From positions 88,107 through 152,106 of the forward strand of contig CAJJCW010000002.1 in assembly GCA_905182885.1 (NCBI GenBank): DNA of 64,000 bases, written 5' to 3'. Made by a program: the position numbers and the translations under genes. This DNA is from SAR86 cluster bacterium SAR86B. Lineage in GTDB: Bacteria; Pseudomonadota; Gammaproteobacteria; Magnimaribacterales; D2472. The notes under the pieces are model-generated. The model searched no databases. It was not told where the DNA came from and saw only the letters and a list, made by a program, of their open reading frames with translations. Positions 55,787-64,000 of the stretch are shown in pieces (the stretch's first letter is position 1; every line of letters begins with the position of its first letter).

Positions 55787-58675
55787 TTAGAAGCTAGTAC
55801 CGAACTGGACGCCCCAAGTTCTAGGATCACTATATGTAGCAAACTGAGCTCCACCTTGAAGTGCACTAGCGGCAGACCAAGTTCCAATAAACTGATCATT
55901 GGCTAAGTTCTTGCCGTAGACTCGAACAAACCAATCACCATCATTTGGAGTATAAGTAGCTGATAGATCCCAAAATTTAGTTTCAGGCATTCTTGCTCTA
56001 TCTTGATTAAAGACATTACCTTCTCTTTCGCCTTGATATCTGTAAGCAAGTCTAAGTGATGTAATTCCTGATGTACTTAACATTTCTTTATTTAATCCTA
56101 TACCGTATGAAGTCTTAGGAGACTGAGGTAATGTATTACCTTTTATAGACACTGGATTAGGAGCATCTCCACAAGGAACTCCTCCTAATGGATTGAATGG
56201 TGTTAAGCATAGGTAACCTGCTGACTTAAATACCAATTGAGGATTACCGAGAGCGTTTACACCCCAGCCGTATGCAACTGCTCCTGCAGGATCAAAAGGA
56301 AGAGCGTCAACGCCAGTTCCAAATGGTACTGGTGTACAAACACCAATGGCTGTGGCACAACCCTGAACTCCCGGAGTCCATGCAGCAGGGTTAACATCTA
56401 AAAGAGCTACAAGCCCTCCTGGATTAAGAGGATCAGGCATTGCTGCATCACCAAGCTCACTATCAACAAGCAACCAGTTAAGATCAATACTGAAAGTCTC
56501 ACTTAAGAAAGCTATCATATTTCCTTCAAACCCGAGAACCTCTGCGTCAACGTTATAGTTCTTTGAACCAGCATTTTCAATGTTTGAAATAAGCATTCCT
56601 TCAGTACTGTTTAAGAATATAGATGAATTGAATAATACAGATCCGTCAAATAGAATACTTTTAGTACCTATTTCAAAAACACCTGTTTCTTCAGCGTCAT
56701 ATGGATCTGGAGTTGTTCCAATTACAGGATTATTACCACCAGCTTTAATAGCTGTTGTGTAACTTGCATATATCATTTGGTTATCTGAGAGGTCATGCTG
56801 AATAGCTAATTTATAAGCAAAAGCATCATCTGCAACAACTATACTAGTTGGGTACATTTTATATTCACCAGTAAGGTATTGTGATTTAGGATAGTTAGGA
56901 CAGTCAAAATCAGCAAGACAAGTCATAATAGTATCTTTAAGAGTATCTTCATTGTATCTAATACCAACTGTTAGCTTAGTAACATCTGAAAGATCAACAT
57001 ATAGTTCACCAAGTAAAGCCATTGATTTGGATCTTACGTGATCGTCATTAAGATAGCCTGATAGCTCAGTAGGAACATGATATGGCGTTGAGTTACCAGT
57101 TGCAGCAAGCAAACCAGATAAACAATATGGATTAGCTGTACTAGCTGATGCTGCAGCTGCAGCGCCTAATGCACCTGAGGCACAAGCAGCACTTCCTGCC
57201 AATCCACCTAAAACCCAAGTCTGATAAAAAGGAATTCCACCGTATGCATCGAATGCACCGCCGTAAAGTATTTTTGAATATGGATGTCTAGAAAAGTCAC
57301 TTGTTAAGTTCCAAGCAGCAGTTTGCACTTGGTATCTGTTATGAGATCTTGAGTCATAGCTATAAATACCAGCTACAAAGTTAATAGGTCCTTCATAATC
57401 TGAAATAATACTTATCTCAGCTTGATTAGTATTACTTTCAGCATTTGAAAACTCATAAGTTCTATCGCCTGTTACATTTTCAGTAAAACCGTATACTTCT
57501 CCATTGAAAGTTCCACCAAAAGTACCAGTAAATGAGACAGGAGGTAGGCCCAATCCAGCAAGAATACCAGGGAATGTTTTTGTAGTATGGCCATAGTCAT
57601 TATCTACCATATGATAGTAATCTCTCGTTGATTGAGATAGCTTAACGCTCATGGTTAGTTCAGATGTTAACTCAGTGTTGTACTCAAGCTGTGTCATAGT
57701 GAACTCAGATTTGTGAACTGGGTTTCTTGTTAAGTTAGCTTCACGGAAACTAGAAGCAACAGTAGCGCCAACATTTTGATTTACAAAAGCACTGCCCTCT
57801 AAACCAGCAACAAGGTTAAATACTGCAGCTGTACTTCCTCTTGAATCAGCACTCTGATTAATACTACCTACAGTCAGAGGATTACATCCAAATAGAGCAT
57901 GAGTTTCACAAACTATAGTACCTATGTTATTTCTATTATCATCTGCTTTGTTAATAAAATGAGTGAATTCAAGAGTAGATGTATCATTGATATCAAAGTC
58001 TACTGACAGTCTCATTCCTTCAGCATCTTTGTCGTTAAATGAAGAGCCATCTCTTATATTGGTAGTTAGACCGTCTCTAACAGAGGTTGTTAAAGCAAGT
58101 CTAGTAGAAAGACGATCAGTGATAGGTAAGTTAATAACACCTGTTATATCTTGTTGGCCATAAGAACCTGAAATGATGTCAAACTTGCCACCGTATTCTG
58201 CGGTCGGTCTTGCAGAAATCAAGTTGATCGCACCTACAACAGCATTTCTTCCAAATAACGTTCCTTGTGGTCCTTTAAGTACCTCAATACGCTCAACGTC
58301 AAGAAAGCCTATATCGGCAAAGGCCCCTGCTCCAGAGTCATGTCCGTTTGTTGCAACTACAACAGCTCCAACAACAGCAGCACCAACTCCGTATGATCCA
58401 GTTCCTCTAATTGCATAAGATGAACCTGATCCAATTCCTTTATCAGTAATTAAACCTGGAACTATTTCAGCTAAATCTGATGAATCCTTAACTAAGTTTT
58501 TTTCCAATGATTCTGCCGTAAAAGCTTCAATGGATATAGCTAAGTCTTGAACTGATTCCGCTTTTTTAGTAGCTGTGACAACAACTTCCTCAATCTCTTG
58601 AGCAACGATGTTTAAAGAAAAAACAAAAAGAAAACCTATACTATAATTTAATACGTTTTTAAATAATTTGTTCAT
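55787..58675 (-). CDS. TonB-dependent outer-membrane receptor 2
   Basis: A 962-residue paralogue of the neighbouring receptor. The N-terminus with TonB box (EIEEVVVTATKKAES), the plug motif ERIEVLKGPQGTLFGRNAVVG and the aromatic C-terminus (GVQFGTSF) are shared, while extracellular loops differ, including an Ala-rich loop (around GALGAAAAASASTANPYC) and one with several Cys. Separate ribosome binding site (AAGGGGG) and terminator indicate its own transcript. The two receptors probably arose by tandem duplication and now take different ligands. Confidence 0.96.
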   Translation of the reverse strand: MNKLFKNVLNYSIGFLFVFSLNIVAQEIEEVVVTATKKAESVQDLAISIEAFTAESLEKNLVKDSSDLAEIVPGLITDKGIGSGSSYAIRGTGSYGVGAAVVGAVVVATNGHDSGAGAFADIGFLDVERIEVLKGPQGTLFGRNAVVGAINLISARPTAEYGGKFDIISGSYGQQDITGVINLPITDRLSTRLALTTSVRDGLTTNIRDGSSFNDKDAEGMRLSVDFDINDTSTLEFTHFINKADDNRNNIGTIVCETHALFGCNPLTVGSINQSADSRGSTAAVFNLVAGLEGSAFVNQNVGATVASSFREANLTRNPVHKSEFTMTQLEYNTELTSELTMSVKLSQSTRDYYHMVDNDYGHTTKTFPGILAGLGLPPVSFTGTFGGTFNGEVYGFTENVTGDRTYEFSNAESNTNQAEISIISDYEGPINFVAGIYSYDSRSHNRYQVQTAAWNLTSDFSRHPYSKILYGGAFDAYGGIPFYQTWVLGGLAGSAACASGALGAAAAASASTANPYCLSGLLAATGNSTPYHVPTELSGYLNDDHVRSKSMALLGELYVDLSDVTKLTVGIRYNEDTLKDTIMTCLADFDCPNYPKSQYLTGEYKMYPTSIVVADDAFAYKLAIQHDLSDNQMIYASYTTAIKAGGNNPVIGTTPDPYDAEETGVFEIGTKSILFDGSVLFNSSIFLNSTEGMLISNIENAGSKNYNVDAEVLGFEGNMIAFLSETFSIDLNWLLVDSELGDAAMPDPLNPGGLVALLDVNPAAWTPGVQGCATAIGVCTPVPFGTGVDALPFDPAGAVAYGWGVNALGNPQLVFKSAGYLCLTPFNPLGGVPCGDAPNPVSIKGNTLPQSPKTSYGIGLNKEMLSTSGITSLRLAYRYQGEREGNVFNQDRARMPETKFWDLSATYTPNDGDWFVRVYGKNLANDQFIGTWSAASALQGGAQFATYSDPRTWGVQFGTSF

Positions 58676-58792
58676 AATTTATCCCCCTTAATGGAATTAG
58701 AACTGGTTACCTAAAAACTATATCACTAAATATATATATAAAAAACAGGTATATTAATAACTTATAATAAGTAATACTAATTACAAATAGTG

Positions 58793-58993
58793 TTATTTTT
58801 GATTATGCCAAGGATGGCATTTAGATATTCTAATGATAGCCAGATAGGAGCCTTTAAAAATTCCAAATTCTTCAATTGACTCAAGTGCATATTGCGAACA
58901 AGTTGGATCAAATCTGCATGACGGGGGTGTTAAAGGAGATATAAAATATCTATAAAATTTGATTGGCAGAATAAATATTTTTATAAAAAACAT
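58793..58993 (-). CDS. yidD: YidD-like membrane protein insertion factor
   Basis: A 66-residue protein with [28 protein letters not shown] and [10 protein letters not shown], the core of YidD. The usual C-terminal GGxDPVP extension is missing; the product ends four residues after HPW. YidD normally sits between rnpA and yidC; here it follows thrS by 11 nt, so it has moved or is a second copy. Confidence 0.85.
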   Translation of the reverse strand: MFFIKIFILPIKFYRYFISPLTPPSCRFDPTCSQYALESIEEFGIFKGSYLAIIRISKCHPWHNQK

Positions 58994-59004
58994 ATCGCCA
59001 TATT

Positions 59005-60939
59005 TTAATTAGGGCGAGTATTCTCTTCGCTTAAGATTTTGATAGCCTCTTCCAATTCATAGGTTTCTGTCTTGTCACTATCCATTCGTCTTATAGAAAC
59101 GGTTCTATTTTCCTGCTCCCTTTTACCAAGAGCAATAATTACCGGAACCTTAGTTGAGCTATGCTCTCGAACTTTATAGCTAATCTTTTCATTTCTTAGA
59201 TCAGCGTTACACCTAATACCAACTTCGCTTAGCTTGGCAATGATTTCATTAGCGTATTCGTCTGCATCAGAGATGATAGTAGCTACTGCAACTTGGACTG
59301 GTGCCAACCAAAAGGGAAGCTTACCCGAATAGTTTTCTATTAAGTACACCGATAAATCTTTCAAAAGATCCTAAGATAGCCCTATGGATCATAACAGGTC
59401 TATGCTTAGAGCCATCTTCTCCAACATATTCTGCATCTAGCCTTTCAGGGAGATTGAAATCTGCCTGAAAAGTTCCACACTGCCATTCTCTTCCTATGGC
59501 GTCGGTTAAAACAAAATCAAGCTTAGGACCGTAAAAAGCTCCGCCGCCTTCTTCTAGCTTATAAGGAAGACCTAAATTTTTAATTGCTGACTCTAGAGCA
59601 TCTTCTGCCTTATCCCAAACCTCATCACTGCCAACTCTTATTTCAGGACGAGTCGAAAGTTTAATATCAAACTTTTCAAAACCTAGATCTTTATAAATAC
59701 GGGACAGTAACTCAATAAACAAACCTGTTTCTGATTCTATCTGCTCTTCTGTACAAAAAATATGCCCATCATCCTGAGTAAATCCTCTTACTCTCATTAG
59801 CCCATGCATGGTTCCAGATGCTTCATATCTATGACAAGATCCAAATTCAGCCAATCTTAAAGGAAGGTCTCTGTAGGACTTAAGTCCTTGATTGTATATC
59901 TGGACATGACAAGGACAGTTCATTGGCTTTAATGCATTAACTCTTTTCTCGTTAGCATGCTCTTCATCAATTTCTGTAATAAACATATTTTCTCTATATT
60001 TATCCCAATGACCTGAGGCTTCCCATAATTTTCTATCTAAGAACTTGGGGAGTCTTAATTTCTTTATAACCACATAGCTCTAAATTAGATCTCATGTAAC
60101 TTTCTAAGAGTCTATATATTGTCCAGCCATCTGGATGCCAAAAAACCATGCCAGGAGCTTCTTCTTGAAAATGAAATAAGTTCATTTCTTTGCCTAACTT
60201 TCTATGATCTCTTTTTTCAGCTTCTTCTATTCTATCTAGAGTATGCGCTTAGGTCTTTCTCATTCTTCCATGCAGTGCCATATATTCTAGTGAGCATTTT
60301 ATTATCAGAGTTTCCTTTCCAATATGCTCCTGCTATTTTTAATAATTTAAATGCGCCTATGTGTTTAAGGCTGGGAATATGGGGACCTCGGCATAAATCA
60401 ACAAATTTAGAATCATCTTGATAGTAAAGCTGAAAGCCATCTTCTTGCTCTGAATCATTAATAATAGATTCCTTGTATGACTCTCCCTCTGTTTTAAATA
60501 TCTCAATAGCCTCTTTTTTTGTATTAATTTGTTTTGTTATTACTGAATTAGATGAAATAATTTTTTTCATCTCTTTTTCAATCGAATCTAGGTCTTCAGG
60601 TGATATAGGTTTTTTGAATTCGAAGTCGTAATAAAATCCATCGGTAATAGTTGGGCCTATTGCTAATTTGGTTCCTGGAAATAAATTCTTTACAGCTCTA
60701 GCTAAAACTTGAGCGGTTAATGTATGCCTCATTATTTCTAAACCATCATCTGAATCTATAGTTATTATAGAAACCTTTGAATCTTCGTTAATAGGGTCGT
60801 TTAAGTCTTTTTGAATACCATTCACAGTCACAGCAAGTGCGGCTTTGGCGAGACCAGCCCCAATACTAGAAGCTAAATCCAAACCAGTCGATCCTAGCTC
60901 TAATTCTCTAATACTTCCGTCTGGTAATGTAATGTTCAT
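59005..60939 (-). CDS. thrS: threonyl-tRNA synthetase (three +1 frameshifts)
   Basis: Charges tRNA-Thr; essential. The TGS domain ([13 protein letters not shown]), the editing domain ([13 protein letters not shown], and [17 protein letters not shown]), the class II core ([61 protein letters not shown]) and the C-terminal anticodon domain are all encoded. Extra bases at about 60240 ([14 protein letters not shown]), 60039 ([12 protein letters not shown]) and 59341 ([12 protein letters not shown]) break the frame. Removing the three bases gives 643 residues, against 642 in E. coli. Because every domain and motif is intact, sequence error is the simplest explanation. Confidence 0.95.
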
Positions 60940-60949
60940 ATCAATAATA

Positions 60950-62778
60950 TTATATAGGTAAATACAAAACTGTATTAGTTGAAAGTATCATTATAAATAT
61001 TAAAGTTGTGACCATAGGTCCAAGATAAACCCTTCCTGTCATATAAAAAAAATACCTATTAAAGTATGGCAATACGAACATCATAGGAACAATAGCAAAT
61101 AGTAAATTTACGCTCAGCCAGTTTGTTGTCCAAAAGACAGTCCCAGTTTTTGCAAAAGTTACATATTGAATAATTATTATTAATAAAAGTCCGAATGAAT
61201 TAGCAAACCCTGCTACGAGCATGGAAAGCCATTCTGGCTGCCCTTCTATTCTCATTGCACCGTTTACTCTTAATGAATTGGAAAAAAAGAAAACAAAAAA
61301 GAATGGAGCATACATTGCTAAAACTATTAATAACTCTGGTTGAAATATTCTTACCCCCATAAACCAAAATCTATAATCAACATGGAAAATATAATAAATT
61401 AAGAATAATAACGAGTAATAAATAGAAAAAATTAAAAGCGCTAATGCAAAAGTCTTTATTAGATAATTAAGATTAGTTTCAACTCCCCATGAGTTTGAAG
61501 ATACGCCATGTTTTTTTCCAAATAATTGATAAGACAATGTAAATAAAATTAAGCCTACTATTCCATTAAAGGTAGCCCATAACATTACAGAGTTATTCAT
61601 TCGTTGAGGAAAGAACCAGGTTAAATCTCTGCTTGAGGCAGCAACAAACAAACTCTTAGCTGCATCAACCATCGGGATATAGGATAGACAAGCTATCAAG
61701 GCACCCAAGAAAAAAATTAACCAAAAAATTATTTTAGATTTTTTATTTTGAACTGGAAGAGGCTTTGGTATGTCTTTGACCAAGGAGGTAAATGGTTTAA
61801 GAGATAATAAAACCCTCGATAAAGGCAGAAGCATTATCATGGCAGTAATCATGGATATTAAAGTCATTAACTCTTTGAATTGCCAAATCTGATTAGAAGA
61901 ATCTATATTTGATTTGATATTAAAAACCTTCTCAAAGTATTCTATTTGATTGGCTGTAGCTTCATTATTGTAGGGCTGAAAGGGATGGATTAACTCTTCA
62001 TTATGAATTACTCTCAATGATCTGCTGTCTAAAGACCCATAGTATTTTCCTAATTCAACTTCCTGCAACACATTCTCACTGTTATTAAAGCCTGAATTCA
62101 CAACTCTAATAGACTCTGGAGCAATCTTCATATTTGAGGCATCCCAACCCTTTAATTCATTTCTAAAAGCTCCCTCATCATACAAAGCATAACTAACGCC
62201 AACATTAGATCTAATGTCTTTAAGAACATCCTCTAAAAGGGTAAGCACATAACCTGATACAAATATTGAATGCAGCATGCTAGGTTCATTATTTTTAATT
62301 GCCTGTTTCCCAAAATAATTAGCCCCTCTGATAGCGGCATTTCCACCCATTGAGTGACCGGTACTTGCAATCTTATTTGTATCTATATAATTTAAAAAGT
62401 TTCCTGTATGCGCAAGCTCAACCAAAGCAAACATTCCATATCCCTGAGTTGTTGCAGCTCTTTTACTTCTAGATGAACTTGAAAGGCCTTGAGCATAGGG
62501 ATCAATTAAGGCAACTACCATCCCCTTCTTGAAAGCTCGATAGCTATATTTGAAAGTGCTTCTTTTGATCTTTGGAATCCAGGAACAACAATTATGAAAG
62601 GTGCTTTATTTTTACTAGTTGCCGAATTTGGTTTATACAAATCAAAGACTAAGTGCTGACCACTATCCGTTGGAAGCTTCATGGAACTTACATCAACCTT
62701 TCCAAAATTAGACTGAACTATTGATGCACTAAAACTACATAGAACAATAACAAAAATACACTTTAGTAAAAATTTCAT
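60950..62778 (-). CDS. alpha/beta-hydrolase fused to a polytopic membrane domain (one -1 frameshift)
   Basis: The first about 280 residues have a signal sequence and an alpha/beta-hydrolase fold with the nucleophile motif GHSMGGNAAI and VVPGFQRSKEA. The remaining about 320 residues contain seven or eight hydrophobic helices. A base is missing in a G4 run at 62522-62525 (SRRG-MVVALIDPY); adding one G gives a 609-residue protein. I do not recognise this fusion. Substrate and role are unknown; a membrane-bound lipid or ester hydrolase is possible. The stop is 10 nt before thrS, so it may be cotranscribed. Confidence 0.75.
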
Positions 62779-62784
62779 TTAAAT

Positions 62785-62790
62785 ATTATA
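62785..62790 (-). promoter_or_regulatory. candidate -10 box of a leaderless hydrolase-thrS transcript
   Basis: A perfect TATAAT on the minus strand ends 6 nt before the hydrolase ATG at 62778. No ribosome binding site is visible. The overlapping TATAAT on the plus strand (62787-62792) could serve tRNA-Arg. Confidence 0.5.
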
Positions 62791-62816
62791 ATCCTTGCAG
62801 ATAATTAAGTGATACT

Positions 62817-62891
62817 GCCTTCTTAGTTAAATGGATATAACAGATCCCTCCTAAGGATTAGTTGCAGGTTCGATTCCTGCAGAGGGCACCA
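62817..62891 (+). tRNA. tRNA-Arg (CCT)
   Basis: Acceptor GCCTTCT pairs with AGAGGGC, the anticodon loop CTCCTAA gives anticodon CCT between GATCC and GGATT, and the T arm is TTGCAGGTTCGATTCCTGCAG. CCA is encoded. Confidence 0.96.
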
Positions 62892-62897
62892 TAAAAA

Positions 62898-62918
62898 AAC
62901 CCTCCATAAAGGAGGGTT
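62898..62918. terminator. intrinsic terminator between tRNA-Arg and the secreted-protein gene
   Basis: AACCCTCC-ATAAA-GGAGGGTT. On the minus strand it is followed by a T run (rc of A7 at about 62893-62899), so it mainly ends the 62938-63628 gene; the plus-strand tail is weaker. Confidence 0.85.
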
Positions 62919-62937
62919 CTATTTATAAAATAAACTC

Positions 62938-63628
62938 TTACTCTACAAGAGACATCAAGTTATCTGAATGGTCCATAACATCAAGCTTCAAATCAGCTAA
63001 TTCATTTTCATGAATACCGCTAAGAGTTTTTACTTTCTTTGTAAAATCAGCGTAGCTATCAAAGCCACATGTAAAGTACCAAGCTTGCTCTGATCCCCAG
63101 AAGTGCTCCATCATATTACAACCGCCAAAACTTTTATCATACGCATCAAATAAAACCTTAGCGTTCGTTCTTTTTTCATTATCAGTTAGATAAGGACCAA
63201 AGCTATATGATGCCATTAAGACATGAGGTGTCTTTTTGGTTAGATTTTTTTCAACTATTGCTACTAAGTTATCAGAATGATCGCCGTAGAGTTGTCTTAC
63301 ATCTCCAGCTCCAGGCTTGTCATTGATTTCAGCAAATTGCTCCCAAGAATCAAAATAACAAAAAGAGTAAAAAGCTCTATCTCCTCCAAACGAATGCCTG
63401 TATAAACCGCAAACGTTGTAACCATCTTCTTCAAGTTCCTTAACATTTTTTAATAGGCTTCTTTCTAGGACTGAGGGATTGAGATCCTGCAGGTATAGTA
63501 TATGTTGATAGATATGCAAAATTATTCTCGAACATCTTCTTGTCATGCTCGCCACTTTCATGATGAGCGCTATAAGCGAAGAAACTTAAACCAAGAAGTG
63601 GCAATAGTGTAAATAATTTTTTTATCAC
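62938..63628 (-). CDS. secreted protein with two internal repeats (one +1 frameshift)
   Basis: A 229-residue protein after removing one extra base at 63481. A signal peptide (FTLLPLLGLSFFAYS) starts it, with GTG as initiation codon overlapping the upstream stop by 1 nt. Two related halves follow: CGLYRHSFGGDRAFYSFCYF then YGDHSDNLVAIVE, and CNMMEHFWGSEQAWYFTCGF then VMDHSDNLMSLVE. Each half has two cysteines that may form a disulfide. I do not recognise the family; the repeat pattern suggests a ferredoxin-like (ABM/NIPSNAP-like) dimer in one chain. Ended by a strong terminator. Confidence 0.65.
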
Positions 63629-64000
63629 TAGTCTTCGAAGTCAGATGATAATGTTTTATGAACGCCGCCATAACTTGCTGGTGAGTAATGAGCGCTTCTT
63701 ACAACCCATTTTCCATCTTCCTTAACCCAGTTCATAGTAACTCTTGTTCTATAGTCACTCATAACACCATCATTACCAACCATTCCTTCTGAATAAAATC
63801 TAACATGTACAACATCATCTGCGATAGCTGTTGCTTCAGTATAGAAATGTTGAGTAACCGCATCGCCGCCTTGAGCCCAGCCAGCTACTGTTTGCTTTGC
63901 TAAAGGTTTGTGAAAGCTTCCGTCTGAATTTGTGTCTAAAGTTCCAGCTTTACTGGACATAGCAACTACAGTTTCATAGTCTTTGCTGTTTCTAGCATCC
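63628..64000 (-). CDS. NTF2/SnoaL-like protein (partial, 5' end outside window)
   Basis: The reading frame stays open to the window edge, upstream of the ATG at 63960 (DARNSKDYETVVA), so the start is probably outside. The 123 or more residues have the alpha+beta pattern of NTF2-like/SnoaL domains, with VHVRFYSEG and KWVVRSAHYSPAS near the end. Function unknown. It overlaps the start of the secreted repeat protein by 1 nt, so the two are cotranscribed. Confidence 0.65.
   Translation of the reverse strand, partial: DARNSKDYETVVAMSSKAGTLDTNSDGSFHKPLAKQTVAGWAQGGDAVTQHFYTEATAIADDVVHVRFYSEGMVGNDGVMSDYRTRVTMNWVKEDGKWVVRSAHYSPASYGGVHKTLSSDFED

Noticed and set aside
59320-60245. A general Ty1-like programmed +1 frameshift system (CUU-A sites with the tRNA-Leu UAG)
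   Set aside because: Three of nine sites fit YUU-A, but AAU-C, CCC-U, GGC-G, GCA-A, UAC-U and UCU-C do not allow re-pairing, so a common mechanism is not supported.
60940-60949. A threonine or T-box type leader directly before thrS
   Set aside because: Only 10 nt separate thrS from the upstream hydrolase stop codon, leaving no room for a leader RNA.
62817-62891. tRNA-Arg as an integration (att) site of a mobile element
   Set aside because: No integrase, no repeat of the tRNA 3' end and only ordinary housekeeping genes are seen around it within the window.

Overview
The window is an AT-rich, gene-dense bacterial chromosome segment with almost no intergenic DNA and many start/stop overlaps. 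The gene content is gammaproteobacterial: zipA next to smc and ligA, DUF2066-pgsA-hda divergent from purM-purN, wrbA-DUF2069, and a full ccmABCDEFGHI set. Low GC, compact spacing, two large TonB-dependent receptors and paired acyl-CoA dehydrogenases suggest a streamlined marine gammaproteobacterium of the SAR86 type. This placement is an inference from gene content, not from a marker search.

Layout. 0-8 kb: gpsA-htpG, DUF4149, tRNA-Asp and tRNA-Val, an EamA permease, xseA with an M23 peptidase, a TlpA-like lipoprotein, and wrbA-DUF2069. 8-14.7 kb: sppA, hda-pgsA-DUF2066, purMN-DUF3108. 14.7-19.2 kb: an MFS-recX-dnaX-recR-dcd run. 19.3-25.1 kb: an arginine operon in the Xanthomonas style (acetylornithine carbamoyltransferase, argG, fused argB/argA, argC, argH), preceded by a promoter, a short leader peptide with tandem Arg codons and an intrinsic terminator, which together look like a transcription attenuator. 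25.1-33 kb: tRNA-Leu, small membrane proteins, two acyl-CoA dehydrogenases, an alkylsulfatase-like enzyme, mnmC, and a DUF4136 lipoprotein. 33-50.3 kb: an M16 protease, then a 14 kb minus-strand run metY-GT2-ccmABCDEFGHI-smc-zipA-ligA-slt headed by a likely SAM riboswitch. 50.5-58.7 kb: cupin-merC, a nuclease, a thioesterase and two paralogous TonB-dependent receptors. 58.8-64 kb: yidD, thrS, a hydrolase-membrane fusion, tRNA-Arg, a secreted two-repeat protein and a partial NTF2-like gene.

The most notable points are the arginine attenuator; an SMC protein with no recognisable hinge whose two coiled-coil arms are each internally duplicated; a LigA with about 43 extra residues inside its zinc finger; an A10 slippery run in dnaX just after the ATPase core; the SAM-II/SAM-V-like aptamer before metY; and nine single-base insertions plus one single-base deletion that break otherwise intact genes, including three in essential thrS. 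The indels are most simply uncorrected sequence errors, although translational recoding cannot be excluded from sequence alone.
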